Below are positions 45,279-53,733 of a stretch of DNA of 64,000 nt, in pieces. Every line of letters starts with the position of its first letter. Position 1 is the stretch's first letter. The stretch comes from Marinobacter litoralis (GTDB lineage Bacteria > Pseudomonadota > Gammaproteobacteria > Pseudomonadales > Oleiphilaceae), in assembly GCF_003336705.1 (NCBI RefSeq), contig NZ_QMDL01000002.1, forward strand, positions 729,262-793,261. Reading direction: 5' to 3'. The position numbers and the translations under genes were made by a program. Under the pieces are notes generated by a model. That model was not told the DNA's origin. It made no database searches and worked only from the letters and a program-made list of their open reading frames with translations.

Positions 45279-45349
45279 TATTGGTTCCCCCAACGACAGC
45301 GAGCCGGCACAGGGCCGGCTATGTTCAGAGCATCTGGACAATCATGGCG

Positions 45350-45778
45350 TTATTCAGGCTTGGGCAGAGACTCAACATAGGTCCGGATGGCCCACATTGC
45401 GTTCTGATCCAGGCTTTTCTTCCAGGACGGCATACCCCGGTCGGTACCGTTACGCACCCGGGTAATAAAGTACTCGTCATCCCACTCCGTCAGCTCCCGC
45501 AGGTCCGGCGTCAGCCCGCCCGACATGGCACGAATACCATGGCAACTGGCACAGTTGCCGGCATAGGCGCTTTCGCCCACTTTCACGGCTTCACTGTAGT
45601 ACTCACTCAACTCATTTCCTTCACGGAATGGATTCTCCATACGCACTTCGTCGCCAAGAGAAGGCAGGTTACCGGTGTTTACCGGCTGTGGTGTCACGTT
45701 GCCATGAGCCATGGCCAAACCGGCAGCACCTGCCAGCACGATGGCAATAAGCGGTCTGATTGAAATAGGCATTGTCAT
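45350..45778 (-). CDS. pedF: Cytochrome c550, electron acceptor of PQQ alcohol dehydrogenase
   Basis: 142 residues from ATG 45778. Signal peptide to about residue 24 (IAIVLAGAAGLAMA). Haem site CASCH and likely Met ligand in GTDRGMPSWKK, with MWAIRTYVESL near the C-terminus. This is the ExaB/PedF/MoxG-type cytochrome that takes electrons from the quinoprotein in the periplasm and passes them to terminal oxidase. It is divergent from the calcium-type dehydrogenase gene and shares a 361-bp regulatory region with it. Confidence 0.92.
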   Translation of the reverse strand: MTMPISIRPLIAIVLAGAAGLAMAHGNVTPQPVNTGNLPSLGDEVRMENPFREGNELSEYYSEAVKVGESAYAGNCASCHGIRAMSGGLTPDLRELTEWDDEYFITRVRNGTDRGMPSWKKSLDQNAMWAIRTYVESLPKPE

Positions 45779-45899
45779 TGTTGCTACCTCTATTTGGTTG
45801 CCCCAGTGTTGGCTATTGGATTTGTCGGTTGCCAACTCACTGCCAAACAGTTTAAGAACCTGTACCGCTGTTCCGAATGCCACTTTGGGGTTTCCGGCT

Positions 45900-45915
45900 T
45901 AGTTCCTTGGTAGTA
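45900..45915. promoter_or_regulatory. Regulon box (d): TAGTTCCTTGGTAGTA
   Basis: Strong match in the 361-bp divergent region, 121 bp from the cytochrome c550 start and about 225 bp from the pedE-type start. Its distance from the cytochrome matches that of the other sites. Confidence 0.7.
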
Positions 45916-46003
45916 CACGATCCGGGCGAAGGCGAAAGCACAAGGCAGCATCCTGAAACCGAAAATCCAGCCATTTTTCAGCAAGAAACCGATCATCCGG
46001 GAA

Positions 46004-46056
46004 ATTTTCCCGATAATTTCTGACATTTTCCCGAACATCACCTGTCATTTTCCGTC
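46004..46056 (+). repeat. Three direct repeats ATTTTCCCGA upstream of pedE
   Basis: ATTTTCCCGA at 46004, ATTTTCCCGA at 46025 and a third, ATTTTCCGTC, at 46047. Spacing is 21 and 22 bp, i.e. two helical turns, so copies face the same side of the DNA. A similar GTTTTCCCGA lies upstream of the PedH-like gene. This points to a second regulator acting on the dehydrogenase switch. Confidence 0.7.
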
Positions 46057-46139
46057 GCCGGACTACCGGGCATTTGCCAATACTCGGAACGTCAGCGTTC
46101 TTAACGCGCTGTTCACAACAACAATCAAGGGGAAGGAAT

Positions 46140-47987
46140 ATGAATCGTCGACAACATCCACTGATCAGGGGCATCAGCCTGGCCCTGGCGATGGGGACTG
46201 CGGGCGCCTTGAGCATGACCACTCAGGCAAAAGAAGTGAGCTGGGAAGACATCGTAAACGACGCCGAAACCACCCAGGATGTTCTGGGCTATGGTATCGG
46301 CCCCAAGGCCCAGCGCTACAGCCCGATGACAACCATCAACAAGGACAATATCGAGAGGCTGGTTCCCGCCTGGTCATTCTCGTTCGGGGATGAAAAACAA
46401 CGGGGCCAGGAGTCTCAGGCGCTGGTACACGACGGTGTGATCTACGTTACCGGCTCCTACTCCCGGCTGTATGCACTCGATGCAAAAACCGGGGAACGGC
46501 TATGGGAATACAACCATCGTCTGCCGGAAGGCATTCGGCCCTGCTGTGATGTGGTGAACCGCGGCGCTGCCATTTTTGGCGACAAGGTTTTCTTCGGCAC
46601 TCTGGATGCGGGCATTGTGGCCCTGAATAAAGACACCGGGAAAATCGCCTGGCGCAAGAAGTTCGCTGACCACGAAGAAGGCTACACCATGACCGGCGCC
46701 CCGACGCTGGTGAAAGACCAGAAAACCGGAAAGGTTCTGCTGATCCACGGCTCTTCCGGAGACGAGTTCGGTGTGGTGGGCAAACTCTTCGCCCGGGATC
46801 CGGACACCGGTGAGGAAGTCTGGATGCGTCCCTTCGTTGAAGGCCATTACGGGCGCCTCAACGGCGAGAAAAGCACCCCCACCGGCGACCCCAGGGCTCC
46901 CAGCTGGCCGGATGACCCCAACAGCCCGACCGGCAAGGTAGAAGCCTGGAGCCACGGCGGCGGAGCGCCCTGGCAAAGCGCCAGTTTTGACCCGGAAACC
47001 AATACCATCATCATCGGTGCCGGCAACCCGGCCCCCTGGAATACCTGGGCCAGAACAGCGCCCGGTGGAGATCCGGCCGATTACGACAACCTATACACAT
47101 CAGGACAGGTTGGCGTAGACCCAACCACCGGCGAGGTGAAATGGTTCTACCAGCATACCCCCAACGATGCCTGGGACTTCTCCGGCAACAACGAGCTGGT
47201 ACTGTTTGAGTACACCGAAGGCGGAGAACAGGTAAAAGCCACTGCCCACGCCGACCGCAACGGCTTTTTCTATGTGGTGGACCGCACCAACGGCGAATTC
47301 AAGAAAGGCTTCCCGTTTGTGGACAACATCACCTGGGCAAAGGGTATCGACAAGAACGGTCGCCCTATTGCAGTCAAAGGCCAGCGGCCACCCCCTGTTC
47401 CGGAAGGTGAAACCCGGGGCGAAGCCATTGAAGTATCACCGCCCTTCCTGGGCGGCAAGAACTGGAACCCGATGGCTTACAGCCAGGACACTGGCCTGTT
47501 CTACATTCCCGCCAACCACTGGAAAGAAGACTACTGGACTGAAGAAGTCACCTACAAGAAAGGGGCTGCTTATCTGGGCCAGGGCTTCCGCATCAAACGC
47601 ATGTACGATGACCACGTAGGCGTGTTGAGAGCGATGAACCCGCTCACTGGCGAGATCGAGTGGGAGCATAAAGAGAAGATGCCGTTATGGGCCGGTGTGC
47701 TCACGACCAAGGGTGGGCTTGTATTCACCGGGACTGGCGACGGTTTTCTCAAAGCCTTTGACGCCGAAACCGGGGAGGAGCTCTGGAAGTTCCAGACCGG
47801 CTCCGGAATCATTTCCCCACCCATCACCTGGGAAATGGATGGCGAGCAGTACATCGGTGTCACCTCCGGCTATGGCGGCGCTGTACCCCTTTGGGGCGGC
47901 GACATGGCTGAGCTGACCAAACCGATTTCCCAGGGCGGATCATTCTGGGTGTTCAAGCTGCCGTCATGGGCACAGGCTTCACGCTGA
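46140..47987 (+). CDS. pedE: PQQ-dependent alcohol dehydrogenase, calcium type (PedE/ExaA-like)
   Basis: 615 residues from ATG 46140 with AAGGGGAAGGAA upstream. Signal peptide to about residue 30. Vicinal Cys 135-136 ([10 protein letters not shown]), metal ligands E209 (SSGDEFGVV), N296 (GAGNPAPWN) and catalytic D346 in [12 protein letters not shown]348 stands where lanthanide enzymes have Asp, so calcium is the expected metal. Sequence matches ExaA closely, including [14 protein letters not shown] and [20 protein letters not shown]. It oxidises ethanol and other primary alcohols, giving electrons to the neighbouring cytochrome c550. The N296-to-D346 spacing of 50 equals that of ExaA. Confidence 0.95.
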   Translation: MNRRQHPLIRGISLALAMGTAGALSMTTQAKEVSWEDIVNDAETTQDVLGYGIGPKAQRYSPMTTINKDNIERLVPAWSFSFGDEKQRGQESQALVHDGVIYVTGSYSRLYALDAKTGERLWEYNHRLPEGIRPCCDVVNRGAAIFGDKVFFGTLDAGIVALNKDTGKIAWRKKFADHEEGYTMTGAPTLVKDQKTGKVLLIHGSSGDEFGVVGKLFARDPDTGEEVWMRPFVEGHYGRLNGEKSTPTGDPRAPSWPDDPNSPTGKVEAWSHGGGAPWQSASFDPETNTIIIGAGNPAPWNTWARTAPGGDPADYDNLYTSGQVGVDPTTGEVKWFYQHTPNDAWDFSGNNELVLFEYTEGGEQVKATAHADRNGFFYVVDRTNGEFKKGFPFVDNITWAKGIDKNGRPIAVKGQRPPPVPEGETRGEAIEVSPPFLGGKNWNPMAYSQDTGLFYIPANHWKEDYWTEEVTYKKGAAYLGQGFRIKRMYDDHVGVLRAMNPLTGEIEWEHKEKMPLWAGVLTTKGGLVFTGTGDGFLKAFDAETGEELWKFQTGSGIISPPITWEMDGEQYIGVTSGYGGAVPLWGGDMAELTKPISQGGSFWVFKLPSWAQASR

Positions 47988-48001
47988 GCGCTGACCTGCC
48001 A

Positions 48002-48024
48002 GGCCCGGCATTGCCGGGCCTTTT
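48002..48024 (+). terminator. Terminator after pedE
   Basis: GGCCCGGCA-T-TGCCGGGCC (9-bp stem) followed by TTTT, 15 nt after the stop codon. The downstream pentapeptide-repeat gene is 74 bp away and may be read by partial read-through. Confidence 0.75.
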
Positions 48025-48061
48025 CATGCCAAAGAATGTCCAAACAAAAAGAGAGCCAGAC

Positions 48062-48718
48062 ATGAAATTATGGATCACAGCAACTCTACTGACCTCGGCT
48101 GTTTTTCCGGCCATGGCCAACGATGACATGGCCCACCTGGACACTGTTCAGGTGATCAACGGTTGCAAACTGGAGGCAGAAACCGCTTGCCCGGGCGCTG
48201 ACTTGCGAGCCGCAGACCTGTCAAACCTGAACCTTCGCGGCGCAGATTTGCGGGGATCAAACCTTACCGGTGCCACCCTCAACCACACAAACCTTCGGGG
48301 TGCCAACCTCAATGGTGCAAAACTGGACAATGCCACAGGCTACCGGCTACAGCTCTACCGGGCATCCCTGCGCGGCGCCAAGGTTCGTAATGCCACCCTG
48401 CCAGGCCTTCAAGGCGAATACCTGTTTGCCCAGGGAGCGGACTTCACCGGAACGGATATTTCCGGCGCCAACTTCGCCTTTTCCCGCTTTTCAGGAGCAA
48501 CACTGGCCGATACCCGGGCACCGTTCAGCAGCTTTGAAATTGCCTGGTTGCCCAAAGCAAACCTGCAAGGAGCAGACCTCACCGGAGCAGACCTCCAGGA
48601 AGCCAAGTTCGGGCACGCCAACCTTGCCAAGGCCCGGTTATCCGGGGCAAGGATTCACTTTGCCACCTTTGAAGGCACATTTATGGAAGGCTGCACAGAC
48701 TGCCCCTTTGACTGGTAA
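48062..48718 (+). CDS. Exported pentapeptide-repeat protein
   Basis: 218 residues from ATG 48062, signal peptide to about residue 19. Then tandem A(D/N)LXX pentapeptides (ADLRAADLSNLNLRGADLRG, ANLNGAKLDNA, and a second block ANLQGADLTGADLQEAKFGH) forming a right-handed quadrilateral beta-helix. Cys residues sit near both ends: GCKLEAETAC at the N-terminus and GCTDCPFDW at the C-terminus, which may form disulfides. Analogous genes follow the PedE gene in Pseudomonas; the function is unknown. Periplasmic folding or chaperoning of the quinoprotein is a guess. Confidence 0.85.
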   Translation: MKLWITATLLTSAVFPAMANDDMAHLDTVQVINGCKLEAETACPGADLRAADLSNLNLRGADLRGSNLTGATLNHTNLRGANLNGAKLDNATGYRLQLYRASLRGAKVRNATLPGLQGEYLFAQGADFTGTDISGANFAFSRFSGATLADTRAPFSSFEIAWLPKANLQGADLTGADLQEAKFGHANLAKARLSGARIHFATFEGTFMEGCTDCPFDW

Positions 48719-48745
48719 GCGCACCCGGAGAGGGCGGGGTCCGGC

Positions 48746-49402
48746 TCAGGCATTGCCAGCATCAAGCCCCTGCCCGAAACGCACCAGCCCGGCATCAACG
48801 GCCAGGTGCACCAGTTCGATGGACGATTCCACCTGCAACTTGCTTTTCAGTAACGCCAGATGGTTGGAAACGGTTTTGCTGCTAACGCACAGACGTTCCG
48901 CGATTCTGGCCACGGCATCACCACGGGCAAACATCAGCAACACTTCCATTTCGCGCTGGGTCATATCCCGCAGACGACGGTCCACAGGGCGTTCCCGGTT
49001 CAAGGCAAGCCGGGTCGCAATCGGATGTTCAATGTAGGGCTGGCCGGCGCCTACCCTTCGAACGGCATCAGCCAGTTCTTCCGGAGCACAGTTCTTCGAC
49101 ACAAACCCCATCGCGCCCACATCAAGCGCCTGCCGGACCATGGGTAGTTCATCGTGCATGGTAAAAAACAGAATGGCCGCAGTCCGCCAGCGCTGGCGGA
49201 TACGGCGAGCTACTTCAAGACCGGAGATATCCGGCAGGCCCATGTCGAGCATCAGCACATCGGGTTGAATACTGCCATATCGGGCAACGGCATCCTGCCC
49301 ATTGTCCAGCTCAGTAATCGCGACTGCCGGCAACAGATTGCGCAGCAGGTTGGCGATACCCTGCCGGACAACCAGGTGATCATCCACAATCATCAGTTTC
49401 AT
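48746..49402 (-). CDS. LuxR/NarL-type response regulator (PedR2/EraR-like)
   Basis: 218 residues. Receiver: D7-D8, phosphoacceptor D53 in VLMLDMGLPDISGLEV, K103. DNA-binding: LuxR helix-turn-helix at about 145-205 (TQREMEVLLMFARGDAVARIAERLCVSSKTVSNHL). It is 3 bp from the end of the sensor-kinase gene, both read leftward, so kinase and regulator are one operon. In P. putida the PedS2/PedR2 pair switches between the calcium and lanthanide dehydrogenases; position and type suggest the same here. It is also a candidate for binding the 16-bp boxes. Confidence 0.85.
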   Translation of the reverse strand: MKLMIVDDHLVVRQGIANLLRNLLPAVAITELDNGQDAVARYGSIQPDVLMLDMGLPDISGLEVARRIRQRWRTAAILFFTMHDELPMVRQALDVGAMGFVSKNCAPEELADAVRRVGAGQPYIEHPIATRLALNRERPVDRRLRDMTQREMEVLLMFARGDAVARIAERLCVSSKTVSNHLALLKSKLQVESSIELVHLAVDAGLVRFGQGLDAGNA

Positions 49403-49405
49403 TCG

Positions 49406-50659
49406 TTAACCTCCTGAACCGGCCGAAGGCGAACCCGCTCCCGCCGCCGGCATCGCCAGCAATACCCGGGTGCCCTCTCCCAGATGGCTGAACAGTTCCA
49501 TCCGGCCACCCAGACATCGGGCCCGTTCGCGCATCGAACGCAACCCCAAACCGCGACAGTCCGACAGATCCCCGGTACCACGACCGTTATCGCAAACCAC
49601 CACCTCCAGCGCACCGCTTGACTGGGCAACTGTCAGTGATGCCCGTGTAGCCTGGGCATGTCGGGAAATGTTGTTTAATGCTTCCTGCAAGAAACGGTAA
49701 AGGTGTGTTTGCTGCTCACCGGTCAGTTCCGGCAAGCAATCATCCAGCTCTAACTGGCAGCTAAGGCCACTGAGTTGTTGCCACTGCTCGGCCAGGTGGC
49801 TTATGGCCGAGTTCAGCCCCAGCTGCTCCATCACCAACGGATGCAAGTCCTGCAACAGGTGCCGGAAGTGCTTTTGCACAGTTTCGCAATGATGCGCAAG
49901 TTCACTGGCCTGTTTTTTCTGTTCACTGTTCAGCGCCGGGTCGTACAGCCATGCCCTCGCCTGGGCGCGAATACCGGTCAGATACTGACCCAGGTCGTCA
50001 TGCAGAACCCGGGCTATGTGTTCACGCTCCCGATCCTGGACCCGTAAAAGTTCCGTCATCAGCTCGCGCACCGTTTTCTGCTCTTGCTCCAGGGCAGCCG
50101 CCATGGTATTGAAGCGCGCCACCAGGTCGTTCACCTCCTGCAGATTCTGTGCACCCAGCCTCGATGCCAGCTGGCCCCGCTCAACACTCGCCATAGCCTC
50201 GCCAAGCTCCGCCAGGGGCCGCAATCCCTGCCGGATAGCCCAACCAAGGGCCACAAAGCAAAGAGTCATGCCAAGCAAAAAGGCCGCGGAGATCAGCACA
50301 AAGCTCTCCCAGATTTCTTCGATTTCGTCTGCAGGATCCAGCTGCCAGCCGTTCACCGCCTGAGCGGGAATGCCATCTGCCATCAGGCGATAAAACCAAT
50401 CCGGCATTTCCCGTGTGGTACCCGAAACCGCCTCACCAACGGAAACCGGTCTGAGATGCCGCATTTCCGGTACCAGCTCCGGCGCCAGCTGCGTTGGTGC
50501 TGGAAGACTTGCGGCCAGCTCCATCACTGACCCAAGTTCCCGCTCAATATCTCCCCTCGCCTGAAGGGTGTAGAACACCCCGCCCACTGCATATACAAGC
50601 AGGAAAACGGCCAGCATCAGCAGGGAAAGTTTCCGGTAGGCGGTCATGTCGTTATCCAT
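49406..50659 (-). CDS. Membrane sensor histidine kinase, HPK7 type (PedS2-like)
   Basis: 417 residues. TM1 at about 11-31, a periplasmic loop of about 90 residues, TM2 at about 120-142, HAMP, then HisKA_3 with H220 in ARVLHDDLGQYLTG and HATPase with NGRGTGD and GLGLRSMRERAR. The periplasmic loop is acidic near TM2 (LDPADEIEEIWESF), a plausible metal-binding patch. In P. putida the homologous kinase PedS2 responds to lanthanides. The next gene downstream encodes its regulator. Divergent from the PedA1-like gene with box (e) between them. Confidence 0.85.
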   Translation of the reverse strand: MDNDMTAYRKLSLLMLAVFLLVYAVGGVFYTLQARGDIERELGSVMELAASLPAPTQLAPELVPEMRHLRPVSVGEAVSGTTREMPDWFYRLMADGIPAQAVNGWQLDPADEIEEIWESFVLISAAFLLGMTLCFVALGWAIRQGLRPLAELGEAMASVERGQLASRLGAQNLQEVNDLVARFNTMAAALEQEQKTVRELMTELLRVQDREREHIARVLHDDLGQYLTGIRAQARAWLYDPALNSEQKKQASELAHHCETVQKHFRHLLQDLHPLVMEQLGLNSAISHLAEQWQQLSGLSCQLELDDCLPELTGEQQTHLYRFLQEALNNISRHAQATRASLTVAQSSGALEVVVCDNGRGTGDLSDCRGLGLRSMRERARCLGGRMELFSHLGEGTRVLLAMPAAGAGSPSAGSGG

Positions 50660-50714
50660 CTGGCGGTATTTAGAGGCCTTACCTACATGCTACGGCGGCC
50701 ATTTTTTGCAGGAA

Positions 50715-50730
50715 TAGTTCTTTAGTACCG
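50715..50730. promoter_or_regulatory. Regulon box (e): TAGTTCTTTAGTACCG
   Basis: Box with one departure in the core (TTTAG for YTTGG), 80 bp from the PedA1-like start and 55 bp from the kinase start. A GGGAGGATTTCCC element follows at about 50758-50770, resembling the TTTTCCCGA motif. Confidence 0.6.
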
Positions 50731-50810
50731 GCACATTCCTACTTTATGAATATTTCCGGGAGGATTTCCCTTCCATAAGCTGGAAGGACAATAAAAACTC
50801 GGAGAATGCC

Positions 50811-51998
50811 ATGACCCTCTCCATCAGACAGACCCTGATGACAGCCGTTACCCGATGCACGCTGATCGGCGCCTTAGCAACAGCCACACCCGCGTTTGCC
50901 CTGGATATTCGTATCGGTTACCTGCAGTTCGTACCCGATCAGGGGCCGGTACTTTCCAATGTCATCCCGGAACCGGAAGATGCCGGTTTGAGAGGTACTG
51001 AGCTTGCCCTGGCAGACAACAACACCTCCGGCAAGTTTCTGGGGCAGAACTATCTTCTGGAAACCCGTGTGACGGATTCTGAAGAGACTGCCCTGGCCGC
51101 CTTTACCGAACTGCAGGACGCCGGTATCGACCTGATCATTACCCGGATTCCCGGCCAAACCCTCCGCAAGGTTGTCGAAAGTGCCGACGACAAAACACTG
51201 CTGTTTAATGCCGGTGCCCGGGACAATGCCCTGAGGACCGCCAGCTGCCACGCTAACCTGTTACACACCATACCCAGCCACGCCATGCTGACGGATGCCC
51301 TGGGACAGTGGCTGAAGCAACGCCGCTGGCAGGAGTTGTTTCTGATAACCGGCCCGACACCAGAAGACAAAGCCTGGGCCGAGGCCTTCCGCCGCACCAG
51401 CAAGCGTTTTGGATTAGACATCGTTGAAGATAAGCCATGGACCTTCGATGCGGATCTGCGCCGGACCGCTTCAAAGGAACTGCCCCTGTTTACCCAGGGC
51501 GACGACTACGACGCGGTAGTCGTTGCCGATGTCCGGGGTGACTTTGGTGAATATGTGCCGTTCAACACCTGGCTGCCGCGCCCGGTGGTGGGAACCCAGG
51601 GCATGACACCGGTTGCCTGGCACCGGGTGGTGGAAAGCTGGGGCGCTGCCCAGCTTCAGAACCGGTTCCGGGAACTGTCAGGCCGAAATATGAACAGCGA
51701 AGACTACGCGGCCTGGGCTGCAGTGCGAGCCATCGGCACCGCTGTGACGGCCATCAGTAAAGCCGATGCGCCTGCCATCAGGGACTTCCTGTTCAGCGAC
51801 AAATTTGACCTTGCTGGCTTCAAGGGCCGGAAGCTCACCTTCCGGGACTGGAATGGCCAACTCCGTCAGCCGATTCCGCTGGTGCATCCCAGAGGCCTGG
51901 TTGCCCAGGCACCGTTTGAAGGCTTCCTGCATCCCGAAAGCGAGATGGACACTCTCGGTTACGACAAGCCTGAAAGTAAATGCCGGATCAACAACTGA
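50811..51998 (+). CDS. PedA1-like periplasmic binding protein of the PQQ-associated ABC transporter
   Basis: 395 residues. Signal peptide to about residue 30 (ATATPAFA). The fold is the type I (branched amino acid/Leu-binding-type) solute-binding family, with DIRIGYLQFVPDQGPVL and GLRGTELALADNNTSG. It belongs to the family found with PQQ dehydrogenase systems. In P. putida the equivalent operon PedA1A2BC is needed for growth with lanthanides, probably as an importer of lanthanide or its chelate. The gene starts an operon of binding protein, propeller protein, ATPase and permease. Confidence 0.85.
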   Translation: MTLSIRQTLMTAVTRCTLIGALATATPAFALDIRIGYLQFVPDQGPVLSNVIPEPEDAGLRGTELALADNNTSGKFLGQNYLLETRVTDSEETALAAFTELQDAGIDLIITRIPGQTLRKVVESADDKTLLFNAGARDNALRTASCHANLLHTIPSHAMLTDALGQWLKQRRWQELFLITGPTPEDKAWAEAFRRTSKRFGLDIVEDKPWTFDADLRRTASKELPLFTQGDDYDAVVVADVRGDFGEYVPFNTWLPRPVVGTQGMTPVAWHRVVESWGAAQLQNRFRELSGRNMNSEDYAAWAAVRAIGTAVTAISKADAPAIRDFLFSDKFDLAGFKGRKLTFRDWNGQLRQPIPLVHPRGLVAQAPFEGFLHPESEMDTLGYDKPESKCRINN

Positions 51999-52038
51999 CC
52001 GCCAAGGCAGCAGCACTCAAAACAAGAAGGAGTTACCC

Positions 52039-53013
52039 ATGAAAAACCTGTTCAAGCAAACCGCGCTGGCCACCATGATTGGCCTGTCCACGCCCGCACT
52101 GGCCAGCCTGGCCTATGTCTCCAATGAGAAGGACAACACGCTTTCCATCATCGATACCGAAACCCAGGAAGTGGTCGAAACCATCGATGTTGGCCAGCGC
52201 CCCCGGGGCATTCTGCTGTCCAAGGACTACACCAAGCTCTACATCTGCGCCAGCGATGACGATACCGTACAGGTTTTTGACCTGGCCACCCGCAAGATTG
52301 TTGACACTTTGCCCTCAGGGGAGGATCCGGAGCAGTTTTCCCTGCACCCTAACAACAAACATCTGTACATCGCCAACGAAGATGATGCGATCGTGACCGT
52401 GGTGGATGTTGAGACCAAGGAGGTCCTGGCCCAGATTGATGTGGGTATCGAACCCGAAGGCATGGCGGTGAGCCCGGATGGTAAGTGGGCAGTAAACACC
52501 TCCGAAACCACCAGCATGCTGCACTGGATCAACACCGAAACCTTCGAGATCGAGAAAAACATCGTTGTTGGCCAGCGCCCGCGCCATGTCGAGTTCAGCA
52601 AGGACAGTAAAATCGCCTGGGCCTCTGCTGAAATCGGCGGTACCGTCCACATCATTGATGTAGACAACCTGGAGCAGGTCCACGAGATGTCATTCAAGGT
52701 ACCCGGCGTTAGCCCGGATCGGGTCCAGCCGGTGGGTATCGAGCTGACCTCTGATGGCAAATATGCCTTCGTGGCCCTGGGCCCCTCAAACCATGTGGCG
52801 GTCGTAGACGCCCAGTCCTACGAAGTCCTGGACTATCTTCTGGTAGGTAGCCGCGTTTGGCAGTTGGACCTGGATAAAGACGAAAAGCACCTTTACACCA
52901 CCAACGGGGTCTCCGGTGACGTGTCCGTGATTGATGTGGAAGACCTGAAGGTGATCAAGTCCATCAAGGTAGGCCGCTACCCCTGGGGTGTGGTCATCGA
53001 CCCGACTTCATGA
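52039..53013 (+). CDS. YVTN beta-propeller protein of the PQQ-associated transporter (PedB-like)
   Basis: 324 residues from ATG 52039 with GGAG upstream, signal peptide to about residue 22. Seven or so YVTN-type repeats of about 42 residues are visible, each with a strand like LAYVSNEKDNTLSIIDT or VDVETKEVLAQIDVG, giving a beta-propeller in the periplasm. Family members accompany PQQ alcohol dehydrogenases and the PedA/PedC proteins. A role as metal- or chelate-binding periplasmic partner is possible. Its stop overlaps the ATPase start by 4 bp (ATGA), so they are translationally coupled. Confidence 0.88.
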   Translation: MKNLFKQTALATMIGLSTPALASLAYVSNEKDNTLSIIDTETQEVVETIDVGQRPRGILLSKDYTKLYICASDDDTVQVFDLATRKIVDTLPSGEDPEQFSLHPNNKHLYIANEDDAIVTVVDVETKEVLAQIDVGIEPEGMAVSPDGKWAVNTSETTSMLHWINTETFEIEKNIVVGQRPRHVEFSKDSKIAWASAEIGGTVHIIDVDNLEQVHEMSFKVPGVSPDRVQPVGIELTSDGKYAFVALGPSNHVAVVDAQSYEVLDYLLVGSRVWQLDLDKDEKHLYTTNGVSGDVSVIDVEDLKVIKSIKVGRYPWGVVIDPTS

Positions 53014-53732
53014 CCATCGAAGCGAGCAACCTCAGCTTTCGTTACGGCGACAAGCCGGTGCTCCGGGAGGTCAGCTTTGCGCTGACCTCTGGCCGCTTCC
53101 ACGCCTTGCTCGGACCCAACGGTGCCGGCAAATCAACCCTGTTCGGGCTGCTCACACGGCTACTAGCCCTGCAGCAGGGCGATATCTTCATGGCCGGGCA
53201 GTCTCTGAAAAAGCAGCCTGCCGATGCCATGCGCCAGATCGGCGTGGTGTTCCAGCAGAACGCCCTGGACCTGGATCTGACCGTCCGCCAGAACCTGCAG
53301 TACCACGCCGCGCTGCATGGCCTTTCCCGCAAGGAAGCCAGGGCTCGGGGTGACCGGGAGCTGGAACGCTTCAGCCTGCTGGACCGGGCCAACGATGCCG
53401 TCCGCCAGCTCAACGGCGGCCACCGACGGCGGGTGGAAATTGCCCGCGCCTTGCTGCATGAACCCTCGCTGTTGTTGCTCGACGAACCCACGGTGGGCCT
53501 GGACGTGGCCAGCCGAAAAGCGCTCAACGAACACGTAAGAACCCTATGCAAGGAAGACGACCTGACCGTGCTCTGGGCTACCCACCTGATCGAGGAAGTC
53601 CGTGCGGAAGACCGGGTCCTGATCCTGCACCAGGGCCAGTTGCTGGCTGACGGTAAAGGCCAGGCCATCTGCGAAGCCGCCGGCACCCGGGACCTGGCCG
53701 AAACCTTCCATTCCCTGACCGGAGCCGGCTGA
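53010..53732 (+). CDS. ABC transporter ATPase (PedC-like)
   Basis: 240 residues with Walker A GPNGAGKS, Q-loop VVFQQNALDLDLTV, signature LNGGHRRRVEIARAL (a variant of LSGGQ) and Walker B LLLLDEP. It is of the drug/nodulation-type group usually paired with ABC-2 permeases. Here it serves the following permease, 1 bp downstream. The variant signature is retained in this family. Coupled to the propeller gene by a 4-bp overlap. Confidence 0.9.
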   Translation: MTIEASNLSFRYGDKPVLREVSFALTSGRFHALLGPNGAGKSTLFGLLTRLLALQQGDIFMAGQSLKKQPADAMRQIGVVFQQNALDLDLTVRQNLQYHAALHGLSRKEARARGDRELERFSLLDRANDAVRQLNGGHRRRVEIARALLHEPSLLLLDEPTVGLDVASRKALNEHVRTLCKEDDLTVLWATHLIEEVRAEDRVLILHQGQLLADGKGQAICEAAGTRDLAETFHSLTGAG

Positions 53733-53733
53733 T

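Noticed and set aside
46004-46056. CRISPR-like array
   Set aside because: Only three short imperfect 10-bp repeats with about 11-bp gaps in a promoter region; no CRISPR geometry or cas gene.
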